DNA of 36,844 nt from Prevotella sp. (lineage in GTDB: Bacteria; Bacteroidota; Bacteroidia; Bacteroidales; Bacteroidaceae). The stretch lies in the NCBI GenBank assembly GCA_029054825.1, contig JAIDEM010000189.1, positions 1-36,844 on the forward strand, written 5' to 3'. The translations under genes were made by a program, and so were the position numbers. How positions within the stretch are numbered: position 1 is the first letter of the stretch; every line of letters begins with the position of its first letter. Shown here in pieces: positions 9,577 to 17,941 of the stretch. The notes beneath the pieces are model-generated. The model was not told the DNA's origin. It made no database searches and saw only the letters and a program-made list of their open reading frames with translations.

Positions 9577-9664
9577 AAAAGGTCACCTTTTACTGTGCAA
9601 AAGGTAACCTTTCATATGGTAAACCGTCACACTTTACTGGGCGAAAGGTTACCATTGACAGATT
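9577..9664 (+). repeat. Imperfect 22-bp tandem array, locus A (about 4 units)
   Basis: aaaaggtcaccttttactgtgc|aaaaggtaacctttcatatggt|aaaccgtcacactttactgggc|gaaaggttaccattgacagatt; unit starts at 9577, 9599, 9621, 9643. Confidence 0.75.
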
Positions 9665-9911
9665 GTTATTGTATGGTTCAGTAAGCAGACAATATCAACC
9701 GGATATCTGCATGATGAAGTAAATGCTTGAATATTGTATCTATACAACTTGTCATCTTGTGGAGAGAACCACCCTGTTACTCCGACACGTGTATAGAATG
9801 TTTCTCCAGTTGACACTCAACATTTAATGCCACAGGATAACGGTTCCAACTCAAAAAAGGTGGGACAGCACCACATATTTCAGGGAATGAGACATACTGC
9901 CTTTTCCCCGT

Positions 9912-10119
9912 CTACCAATGACTCTCCTCCAAATATTCCAGCAAGGCCACAGACTCATAGTGCCATCTTCTCAAGATGGTCGTAAGCGCCAGTCGTCAAA
10001 AGTTTTTCCATAGCCTGCTCTCCAGATATTCCGTTCGCATTCTTGTATTGCCCAATACAGAATGAGAGGAGCAAAGGTGTGCCATCCTCTTTGCCCTGAA
10101 GCAAAAGAACCTCATCCAC
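9912..10119 (-). pseudogene. Small ORF or decayed gene, DUF3791-like
   Basis: From GTG at 10119: VDEVLLLQGKEDGTPLLLSFCIGQYKNANGISGEQAMEKLLTTGAYDHLEKMAL* (stop 9955-9957). A +/-1 shift near the end continues RWHYESVALLEYLEESHW* to 9912. SFCIxQYKNAxGISGxxA resembles DUF3791 from memory. Confidence 0.4.
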
Positions 10120-10170
10120 GACTGCGCTTTCCGCCTTTCCACCTCCTTCGTTATAGCCTTTCCTCCCCTA

Positions 10171-11037
10171 TTATCTCTCGAAGACAAGCATCGTCCAGGC
10201 GTTCGTGACGTTGCGGCCTGTCTCGTGCAGCCCCAGTTCAGCGGCCTTGTCCACAAGCATCTGGGCATCATCGTCATAGAAACCGCTGAGTATCACCGTG
10301 CCTCCGATGTTAAGTGTCTCCACAATCTCCGGCAAGTCTGCGAGGAGTATGTTGCGGTTGATGTTTGCCACGATAACGTCAAACATCCCGTCGACATGGC
10401 TCAGGACAGACACATCGCCGAGCAATATCTCGTCTATGACGACCTTGTTGAGCTCAGAGTTATGGCGGGTGTTGTCTACACTCCATTCGTCTATGTCATA
10501 AGCCGTGACATTCTCCGCGCCGCAACGCTTCGCCACGATAGACAGTATCCCTGTGCCGCAGCCGCAGTCAAGGACGCGCTTGCCCGTAAGGTCAAGCCCG
10601 AGAAGTTTCTCGACAATCATCTTCGTTGTCTCATGGGCACCGTTGCCGAAAGCCATCTGCTGGTCTATGGCTATCGCCACGGGAGCCTCGGCAGCAAGAG
10701 TTGCGGTGTCCGGGCTCGCGGCATCATAGATGATACACTCATGGCCTACACGGATAGGCTCAAAGATTTCCTTCTCGTATACCTCGTTCCAGTTCTGCGA
10801 CTCCACCTCCTCGGTATGGAAACTTATCGCCGCCGTCTCTATCGGGAAGTCGAGAATCTGCGCGAGGGTATGCTCCTCACTGTAATACTGGGTCTGGATG
10901 TATCCGTCAATGCCGTCATCGGTATCGACAAAAGACTCGTAGCCTGCCTCGCAGACGCTGTCGGCAAGAAGTTCGCGGCAGGTCTGCATAAGGTCTTCCT
11001 GCACCTCTATCTTAAAGTGGGTCACGCTGTAATCCAT
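10171..11037 (-). CDS. prmA: Ribosomal protein L11 methyltransferase
   Basis: 288 aa; MAFGNGAHETTKMIVEKLL, KRVLDCGCGTGILSIVAKRCGAENVTAYDIDEWSVDNTRHNSELN, DVIVANINRNILLADLPEI. Confidence 0.93.
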   Translation of the reverse strand: MDYSVTHFKIEVQEDLMQTCRELLADSVCEAGYESFVDTDDGIDGYIQTQYYSEEHTLAQILDFPIETAAISFHTEEVESQNWNEVYEKEIFEPIRVGHECIIYDAASPDTATLAAEAPVAIAIDQQMAFGNGAHETTKMIVEKLLGLDLTGKRVLDCGCGTGILSIVAKRCGAENVTAYDIDEWSVDNTRHNSELNKVVIDEILLGDVSVLSHVDGMFDVIVANINRNILLADLPEIVETLNIGGTVILSGFYDDDAQMLVDKAAELGLHETGRNVTNAWTMLVFER

Positions 11038-11071
11038 AATAACTATGTAGACTATATGTTAAAATACTGTG

Positions 11072-11079
11072 CAAAATTA
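11072..11079 (-). promoter_or_regulatory. Putative Bacteroidetes -7 box (TAATTTTG) for prmA
   Basis: Matches TAnnTTTG on the minus strand upstream of prmA; no clear -33 TTTG seen. Confidence 0.35.
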
Positions 11080-11121
11080 TAAAAAATAGGGGAAATCCCC
11101 ATACGTTTTAGGAAAATTCCG

Positions 11122-11129
11122 TATATTTG
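11122..11129 (+). promoter_or_regulatory. Putative Bacteroidetes -7 box (TATATTTG)
   Basis: TAnnTTTG match about 70 bp upstream of the likely start at 11201. Confidence 0.45.
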
Positions 11130-11200
11130 CATAGTTATTTTTCCATAATTTTGCGTCAGAAACAGACATGCTACGCAAATATGTCAATGAAGAAAGGACG

Positions 11201-12223
11201 ATGAACATGAGAAAGACAATCTTTACTACACTCGCTGCAGTCCTCCTGCCTCTCGCCGTAACGGCTCAGGACGATATGTACTTCACACCGACAAAGGAGG
11301 AGGTGAAGGCCGCAAAGGAAGCGCGCAAGAAAGACCGTGAAGCGGAAATCGCACGCAGGAAGGCTTACGAACAGAGCCGCGGCGTATATTACAGCGGACT
11401 GAACAAGACCGATGACGAATATAACCGACGCGGCAAGTACCGCAATTTCACGCCGGCAACCGTCAGCGACAGCCTCCTCGCCAGCACTGACTCTGTAGCA
11501 AGCGATATCATAGAGTTCCCTGCAGGCGACGCTTCGCGCATGGAGATGGGAGTCTACCCTACCGCCGACGAGGCACGCGTGGATACTGTGTACAAGTATA
11601 TCGCCATGGATGATGCCGACTACCGCTACTCCCGGCTGCTCTCGCGCTATGACGACTTCTGGTTCTGGAACGCTTTTCATGACCCGTTCTACGACCCTTG
11701 GTACTACAATTCCTGGTATTACGGACCGCGATGGGGCTACAGATACTATGCCTGGAACGGCTGGTACGATCCGTTCTATGACCCGTTCTACGGACCGGGA
11801 TGGGGCTGGTACGACCCTTGGTATCACCCTTGGCACGGTATAGGATGGGGAGCACCCGTATATCCCGGACATGTCATCACTGGCAATGCTCCTACGCAGT
11901 ATGCCGGAGTGCACCGCCGCGGTTCGAGCAGCCTGGCACGACGTAACGGAAATAACAGGAATTCCAGCTATGCTGTGGCTAACAGAAACGGCGACAGGAC
12001 GACAAGAAACAGTTTCACCCGTAACGGTTCAAGCCGTTTTTCACAGAATACATTCAACCGTCAGAACAGCTGGAACAACAATAACTATCGCCCGACAAAC
12101 AACTCCAGTTTCTCCAACGGAAGCTCTGGCGGTAACCGCGGAGGAAGTTTCTCCGGCGGCAGCAACAACGGAGGGACACGCAGTGCCGGTGGTTTCGGCG
12201 GACGTGGCGGCGGACGCAGATAA
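11201..12223 (+). CDS. Secreted protein with W/Y/D/P/G low-complexity core and N/R/G/S-rich tail, function unknown
   Basis: ORF opens at 11168, but MNMRKTIFTTLAAVLLPLAVTAQ (signal peptide) begins at 11201. Core YDPFYDPWYYNSWYYGPRWGYRYYAWNGWYDPFYDPFYGPGWGWYDPWYHPWHG. Confidence 0.8.
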   Translation: MNMRKTIFTTLAAVLLPLAVTAQDDMYFTPTKEEVKAAKEARKKDREAEIARRKAYEQSRGVYYSGLNKTDDEYNRRGKYRNFTPATVSDSLLASTDSVASDIIEFPAGDASRMEMGVYPTADEARVDTVYKYIAMDDADYRYSRLLSRYDDFWFWNAFHDPFYDPWYYNSWYYGPRWGYRYYAWNGWYDPFYDPFYGPGWGWYDPWYHPWHGIGWGAPVYPGHVITGNAPTQYAGVHRRGSSSLARRNGNNRNSSYAVANRNGDRTTRNSFTRNGSSRFSQNTFNRQNSWNNNNYRPTNNSSFSNGSSGGNRGGSFSGGSNNGGTRSAGGFGGRGGGRR

Positions 12224-12277
12224 CGGGAATGATGACATTTGGCTAATCACACGAATCACATAAAAAAGGAATGATAT

Positions 12278-13888
12278 ATGAAGAAAATCATGGCAATAGC
12301 AGCTATGGCAGCGAGTGTCTCTGCCGCTGCACAGGATACATACCAGAGTGCACAGATAGCAGGCGATGACCTTAACGGCACAGCACGTTATGTAGGTATG
12401 GGCGGAGCCATGGAGGCTCTCGGTGCAGACATCTCCACTATGGGCACCAACCCTGCCGGCATAGGTCTCTTCCGCAAGTCGCAGGCTTCGATATCAGGAG
12501 GCCTGCAGGTGTTCGGAGGCAAGTATGAGAGTGACTCATGGAACAGTTATCTTGACGGGAAGAAAACTACGGGAAGCCTTGACCAAGTGGGCTTCGTGTT
12601 GTCTAAAAAGGCCGGACACGACTCATGGATAAATTTCGGATTCAATTACCATAAGTCCAAGAATTTCAATCAGCTGCTTTCTGCTATCAATACGCTGAAC
12701 GGAGCGTCGCTGAATAAAGTGTCGTTCAACAAGTTCAAAGATGTAGTCACAGATGCAAGCAATTTCTATGACCCAAGATACTCTACTGTAGACTGGTTCA
12801 ACGACATCCTCGTCAACTCCTATAAGACAGACGACGATGGTAATTACGTAAGTTCTTTTAACGGTTTCTATAATGCAGCAGACTTCACACAGCATCAAGT
12901 GCAGACCGGCTACATAAGCGACTATGACTTCAACATCAGCGGCAACATCCATAACAGGATTTACCTCGGATTGACATTCGGAATAAAGGATGTACATTAT
13001 GAAAGCCGAAGCCTCTATACCGAGACTCTTCTGGATTATGATAAAGGAACAGGCATGGACACAGATCCGATGGGCTTCATGTACCTTGATGACACACGCA
13101 TGATAACCGGTACGGGATTCAACGTCAAGTTGGGCGCTATCGTGCGTCCTGTGGAGGACTCACCGTTCCGCATCGGTGCATATATCCACACACCGACATG
13201 GTATAAGCTGACAACGTCAAACTATACCGAGATGATTACAGAGCCTTTTGACGGCGATATGGACGGCAGATCATCAGAAGACATCCTTAAATTCAGGCTC
13301 AACACACCATGGCTCTTCGGTGTATCTATCGGACATACGATAGGAAACATCGCTGCTCTCGGCGCGACTTACGAGTACAGCGACTACGGCGCACTGGACA
13401 ACCGCGTGATAGAAACCGATTACTATTACGACTATGATTACGGCTATTACTACGACAACGAGAGTTCTTACTCTGACAAAGCCATGAAGCGCAATACAGA
13501 GAAGAGCCTCAAGGGTGTGCACACACTGCGCCTCGGAGCTGAGGTAAAGGTCTGTCCTGAGGTAGCACTGCGCTTCGGATACAACTATGTCTCTCCTAAA
13601 TACCAGGAGTATGGCTGCCGCGACATGGACATCCCGTCGCAAGGTGTAGAGTTTGCCTCTACGGCGGCATACACCAACTGGAAGGCTACAAACCGTTTTA
13701 CATGCGGTATCGGCTATGCTAAAGGCCCATTCTCTGTAGATGTGGCATACAAGTACAGCCAGACCAACGGCGATTTCTACCCGTTCTATGACGGCATCGG
13801 TACAGGAGAGTACGCCAACATTCCTGGAGCGACAAGTGTAAGCGACAAGCGCCACCAGCTCCTCATGACAGTTGGATACCGTTTCTAA
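12278..13888 (+). CDS. FadL/OmpP1-like outer-membrane beta-barrel protein
   Basis: Signal peptide; ARYVGMGGAMEALGADISTMGTNPAGIGLFRKSQ is typical of the family in Bacteroidetes. Ends with aromatic residue (LLMTVGYRF). Confidence 0.82.
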   Translation: MKKIMAIAAMAASVSAAAQDTYQSAQIAGDDLNGTARYVGMGGAMEALGADISTMGTNPAGIGLFRKSQASISGGLQVFGGKYESDSWNSYLDGKKTTGSLDQVGFVLSKKAGHDSWINFGFNYHKSKNFNQLLSAINTLNGASLNKVSFNKFKDVVTDASNFYDPRYSTVDWFNDILVNSYKTDDDGNYVSSFNGFYNAADFTQHQVQTGYISDYDFNISGNIHNRIYLGLTFGIKDVHYESRSLYTETLLDYDKGTGMDTDPMGFMYLDDTRMITGTGFNVKLGAIVRPVEDSPFRIGAYIHTPTWYKLTTSNYTEMITEPFDGDMDGRSSEDILKFRLNTPWLFGVSIGHTIGNIAALGATYEYSDYGALDNRVIETDYYYDYDYGYYYDNESSYSDKAMKRNTEKSLKGVHTLRLGAEVKVCPEVALRFGYNYVSPKYQEYGCRDMDIPSQGVEFASTAAYTNWKATNRFTCGIGYAKGPFSVDVAYKYSQTNGDFYPFYDGIGTGEYANIPGATSVSDKRHQLLMTVGYRF

Positions 13889-13942
13889 GCCCCACGGGTA
13901 CAGAAAACAAGACCGTACTCCGTGCGTACAAAGACAAAAACG

Positions 13943-13982
13943 ATAACCGCACAACCGTATAACCATATAACCGTATAACCGT
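13943..13982 (+). repeat. 8-bp tandem repeat, 5 units, upstream of recR
   Basis: ataaccgc|acaaccgt|ataaccat|ataaccgt|ataaccgt. Confidence 0.75.
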
Positions 13983-13992
13983 ACAATATCTT

Positions 13993-14601
13993 TTGATAGA
14001 ACAATATCCATCACAACTGTTGGAGCGCGCCGTCGGCGAGGTCTCCAAACTACCAGGCATCGGTCGCAAGACATCCTTGCGACTGATGCTTCATTTATTG
14101 CGTCAGGACAAAGATGTCGCAGAAAATCTCGCGAACGCCGTGTCACGACTCAGGAACGAGGTACGCTATTGCAGCGTATGCCATAACATCTCCGACACGG
14201 ATGTGTGCCCTATCTGTGCCAATCCACAGAGGGACAGAAGCGTCATCTGCGTGGTAGAGAATATCCAGGACGTCATGGCTGTGGAACGCACAGGACAGTT
14301 CCGCGGACTATATCATGTGCTTGGAGGCATCATATCGCCGATGGACGGCATAGGACCGAGCGACCTTGAGATAGAGAGTCTCGTGGAACGCGTGAAGGCT
14401 GGCGGTGTGGAAGAGGTGATTTTCGCACTTGCCTCAACCATGGAAGGCGACACGACAAACTTCTACATCTCGCGCAAGCTCCAGCCATTAGGAGTAAGGC
14501 TGTCGGTCATCGCACGCGGCATCTCCGTGGGCGACGAACTGGAATATACTGACGAGGTGACCCTCGGACGTTCTATCGTAAACAGAACAGAATTGAAATG
14601 A
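13993..14601 (+). CDS. recR: Recombination mediator protein RecR (TTG start)
   Basis: [34 protein letters not shown]; zinc motif [16 protein letters not shown]; Toprim [38 protein letters not shown]. Start codon is TTG; an upstream in-frame stop occurs at 13960 and no ATG intervenes. Confidence 0.95.
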   Translation: MIEQYPSQLLERAVGEVSKLPGIGRKTSLRLMLHLLRQDKDVAENLANAVSRLRNEVRYCSVCHNISDTDVCPICANPQRDRSVICVVENIQDVMAVERTGQFRGLYHVLGGIISPMDGIGPSDLEIESLVERVKAGGVEEVIFALASTMEGDTTNFYISRKLQPLGVRLSVIARGISVGDELEYTDEVTLGRSIVNRTELK

Positions 14602-15011
14602 AAGAGACAAGCAGAAAACTTATGATACCATACATCGGCAGCATAGTGCTCGCCGCTGTCATTGTGGTGCTTTACGAGACACAGACAATACTTGAAGGTG
14701 CGCTCGCCGGTGATGTGCAGGGCGAGTTTCTCGCCGTAACAGTCATGGAACTGCTGACTATCTGCTCTATACCTGTTGCGCTGAGACTGTTCAAATTCAG
14801 TAAGGTAAGGGACATTATAGAAAGGAAAAAGGCTGAGGGACTGTACCTTATGGCACTCGTGCGCATGGCGCTGATATGCCTCCCGATGCTTGTAAACACA
14901 CTGCTCTACTACCAGTACATGGCACCTGCCTTCGGCTATATGGCCATCGTAGGATTCATCTCCATGGCATTCATCACTCCAACCGTCACACGATGCGAAT
15001 CAGAGGCTTAG
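14598..15011 (+). CDS. Small multi-pass membrane protein, function unknown
   Basis: 137 aa with several hydrophobic segments; ATGA overlap with recR. Confidence 0.72.
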   Translation: MKETSRKLMIPYIGSIVLAAVIVVLYETQTILEGALAGDVQGEFLAVTVMELLTICSIPVALRLFKFSKVRDIIERKKAEGLYLMALVRMALICLPMLVNTLLYYQYMAPAFGYMAIVGFISMAFITPTVTRCESEA

Positions 15012-15505
15012 AACCGGAAGACCTTAACCTGCTCTACACCATTGAGAACGACAGCGCACTGTGGTGGATAGGTACACAGACGGCACCAGTCTCGAGGTTC
15101 CGTCTGCGGGAATATATAGCCTCATGTGAGGCGGATATATATAAAGATGAGCAGGTGAGGTTTGTAATTGAGACTGAAAACGGCAACGACCAGGAGGCAA
15201 AGGCTGTAGGACTGATAGACCTTTTCAACTTCTCTCCAAGGAACCGCCGTGCCGAACTGGGCATCGCCATAACAAAGGAGGCGCAGGGGAAAGGCATCGC
15301 ACAAGAGGCGATAAAGGAGATTATGGCTTATGCCCGTGACATTGTCGGCATACATCAGATATATGCCATTGTGCCGTCGTCCAACCTCGCATCGCAGAAG
15401 ATGCTCCTTAACATCGGTTTCCAGCAACAGGCTGTGCTGAAAGACTGGCTCATGCACGACGGTAAATATGAGGATGCGCTGTTCATGCAGTGTGTCCTTG
15501 ACTGA
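14993..15505 (+). CDS. GNAT family N-acetyltransferase
   Basis: [29 protein letters not shown]...AELGIAITKEAQGKGIAQEAIKEIMAYARDIVGIHQIYAIVPSSNLASQKMLLNIGF. Start moved from 14876 to 14993 by homology. Confidence 0.88.
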   Translation: MRIRGLEPEDLNLLYTIENDSALWWIGTQTAPVSRFRLREYIASCEADIYKDEQVRFVIETENGNDQEAKAVGLIDLFNFSPRNRRAELGIAITKEAQGKGIAQEAIKEIMAYARDIVGIHQIYAIVPSSNLASQKMLLNIGFQQQAVLKDWLMHDGKYEDALFMQCVLD

Positions 15506-15538
15506 CGAGGACACAAATAAAGAAATACTTATCAAAAT

Positions 15539-15578
15539 CAGAGCCACAACTGTCAATATGCAGTTGTGGCTCTGGTTT
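15539..15578 (+). terminator. Rho-independent-type terminator after GNAT gene
   Basis: cagagccacaactg / cagttgtggctctg perfect 14-bp stem, 8-nt loop, then gtttta. Confidence 0.75.
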
Positions 15579-15679
15579 TACAATTATGCTGTCCGTTGTT
15601 TGTAAGGCAGAATGGTTATGCATACAAAAAAGACAAGTAACCGAACAACAAAACCACCTAACAACTAAACAACAATCAC

Positions 15680-16693
15680 CTACGCATCCAATTTCATGTC
15701 GCCAGGCTTTATCCATCCTATCTTTCCCAACAGGTACCCGAACAGCGGAGCGAGGACAGCAGGCAGGATAAAGGATATAAGCAACATGCCCGTCCAGTCC
15801 ATTGCGGTGATGGCATCCTTGCTTCCCGCCGCGACATCAGCTACCCATCCAGTGTACACACCTATCTGACCGACGAAGCCGCATGTACCCATTCCCGATG
15901 ATATTGCTGGACCATTCATCTCAAGATGGAAAAGACAGGTGGCGAGAGGGCCTGTTATCGCACTGACAAGAATTGCAGGAAGCCATATACGAGGGTTCTT
16001 GACGATATTGCCCATCTGGAGCATACTCGTGCCTATTCCTTGTGAGAGCAGACCGCTCCAGCGGTTCTCCTTAAAGCTGACGAAGGCAAATCCCACCATC
16101 TGGGCACAGCATCCAGCCACTGCCGCGCCACCAGCAAGCCCTGTAAGGCCGAGGGCGGCGCATATCGCGGCAGACGAGATAGGCAGCGTGAGGCATATTC
16201 CCATGACAACACTGACGACAATGCCCATAATAAACGGCTGCTGCTCTGTAGCCCACATGATTATCTCGCCGATGCTTACCGCCGCTCCGCCTATAGCCGG
16301 AGCAAGGAGCTGAGACAGTCCGACACCGACACCGATGGTGACAAGAGGGGTCACTATGATGTCTATCTTTGTGCGTTTAGAAACAAGTCTTCCTGCTTCT
16401 GTGGCGGCGATTGCCATGAAGAACACCGACAACGGTCCACCGGCGCCGCCGAGTTCGTTGGCAGCTGCACCGACAACCGTCGTGGAAAACAGCACCAACG
16501 GAGATGCCTGCAGGGCATAGGCTATAGAAACCGCCATGGCAGGACCAGCCATAGACTTGGCAAAATTTCCCACTTCTACAAGCCACCCTATGCTCATCTG
16601 CTGACCTATGGTAGAGATAATCGTGCCTATCAGAAGCGAAGCAAACAGTCCCTGAGCCATTGCGCCCAGAGCATCAACAAAGTATTTTTTCAT
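15680..16693 (-). CDS. PTS EIIC-type (PTS_EIIC_2-like) membrane transporter subunit
   Basis: 337 aa, multi-pass; ELGGAGGPLSVFFMAIAATEAGRLVSKRTKIDIIVTPLVTIGVGVGLSQLLAPAIG, NGPAISSGMGTCGFVGQIGVY. Confidence 0.75.
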   Translation of the reverse strand: MKKYFVDALGAMAQGLFASLLIGTIISTIGQQMSIGWLVEVGNFAKSMAGPAMAVSIAYALQASPLVLFSTTVVGAAANELGGAGGPLSVFFMAIAATEAGRLVSKRTKIDIIVTPLVTIGVGVGLSQLLAPAIGGAAVSIGEIIMWATEQQPFIMGIVVSVVMGICLTLPISSAAICAALGLTGLAGGAAVAGCCAQMVGFAFVSFKENRWSGLLSQGIGTSMLQMGNIVKNPRIWLPAILVSAITGPLATCLFHLEMNGPAISSGMGTCGFVGQIGVYTGWVADVAAGSKDAITAMDWTGMLLISFILPAVLAPLFGYLLGKIGWIKPGDMKLDA

Positions 16694-16794
16694 TGCTCAT
16701 TATATATTATATTATATCTCCACGCGAGAACAGCGACATGTGCATAGCCTGCATGAAGCCTTATCTGACGGACAGCCATGGCATACACAACCGA

Positions 16795-16819
16795 AAGGGG
16801 AGCTTCCTATGCTCCCCTT
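16795..16819 (-). terminator. Hairpin terminator near asd 3' end or EIIC 5' side
   Basis: aaggggagc (16795-16803) / gctcccctt (16811-16819), 7-nt loop. Confidence 0.5.
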
Positions 16820-16850
16820 CCTTGTGTTGCAATACTTCCGTCGCCTTTAA

Positions 16851-17909
16851 TTACTTTATATTGCCTACCTTTATGAGATACTCGGCAATCTGCACGGCAT
16901 TGAGAGCCGCGCCCTTCTTTATCTGGTCGCCAGAGAGCCAGAATGTAAGTCCATTCTCACAAGCAAGGTCTGCACGGACGCGACCTACATAGACATCATC
17001 CTTACCTGCCGTATAGAGAGGCATAGGATAAGGCAAGCCCTCCATTGTCTCCTTGGAAGCATCAGCGGAAGCCTTTGCCCCAGCCTTCTTCGGGTCATCG
17101 ACAAGCGTCACGCCCTCGGCATTGCGGAATGCCTCCTGTGCAGCCTCGACGGAGATGGGCTCTTCCGTCTCAATCCATACAGCCTCAGAATGTGCACGGA
17201 GAGATGATATGCGGACACACATTGCAGAGCAGCGTGCGTCGGAGTGCATAATCTTCTGTGTTTCGTTGAACATCTTCATCTCCTCCTTTGTGTAACCGTT
17301 GTCCTGAAAAACGTCTATCTGAGGTATCACATTGTAAGCCAACTGATAAGCGAATTTATCCACTGTCGGCTGCTCATCTCCTGCGAGTTGCTTGTACTGC
17401 TGCTGCAGTTCTGCCATAGCAGCGGCACCTGCTCCGGAAGCAGACTGATAAGAAGCGACATGTATACGCTTTATATGTGAGAGTTTCTCTATAGGCTGGA
17501 GACATACTACCATCATGATTGTGGTGCAGTTAGGATTGGCTATGATGCCACGTGGACGTACGAGAGCATCCTCAGCGTTGCACTCCGGCACCACAAGAGG
17601 CACGTCCTTGTCCATGCGGAAAGCAGAGGAATTGTCTATCATCACCGCGCCATACTTGGTGATATCCTCACAGTATTCCTTTGATGTGCCGGCACCAGCG
17701 GATGTGAATGCTATGTCAACATCCTTGAAGTCATCTCCATGCTTGAGGAGCTGCACCTCATATTCCTTGCCGCGGAATGTGTACTTTGTACCTGCCGAGC
17801 GTGTCGAGCCGAAGAGGACAAGCTCGTCAAGAGGGAAATCTCTCTCGTCAAGGACGCGGAGGAATTCCTGTCCGACTGCGCCTGAAGCGCCAACAATTGC
17901 TACTTTCAT
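16851..17909 (-). CDS. asd: Aspartate-semialdehyde dehydrogenase
   Basis: [59 protein letters not shown]; catalytic Cys context. Confidence 0.95.
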   Translation of the reverse strand: MKVAIVGASGAVGQEFLRVLDERDFPLDELVLFGSTRSAGTKYTFRGKEYEVQLLKHGDDFKDVDIAFTSAGAGTSKEYCEDITKYGAVMIDNSSAFRMDKDVPLVVPECNAEDALVRPRGIIANPNCTTIMMVVCLQPIEKLSHIKRIHVASYQSASGAGAAAMAELQQQYKQLAGDEQPTVDKFAYQLAYNVIPQIDVFQDNGYTKEEMKMFNETQKIMHSDARCSAMCVRISSLRAHSEAVWIETEEPISVEAAQEAFRNAEGVTLVDDPKKAGAKASADASKETMEGLPYPMPLYTAGKDDVYVGRVRADLACENGLTFWLSGDQIKKGAALNAVQIAEYLIKVGNIK

Positions 17910-17941
17910 TTTTCTTTTTACCTTAAATTATATATTGTACA

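Noticed and set aside
9577-9664. CRISPR array
   Set aside because: The 22-bp units are contiguous with no unrelated spacers, and no cas genes are present.
9996-10277. 93-aa minus-strand ORF
   Set aside because: Overlaps the prmA 3' end in another frame; the DUF3791-like signal is in a different frame.
10225-11082. 285-aa plus-strand ORF
   Set aside because: Antisense shadow of prmA.
11171-11914. 247-aa minus-strand ORF
   Set aside because: Antisense to the aromatic-rich secreted protein.
13274-14146. 290-aa minus-strand ORF spanning porin and recR
   Set aside because: Antisense to two well-supported genes; no recognisable domain.
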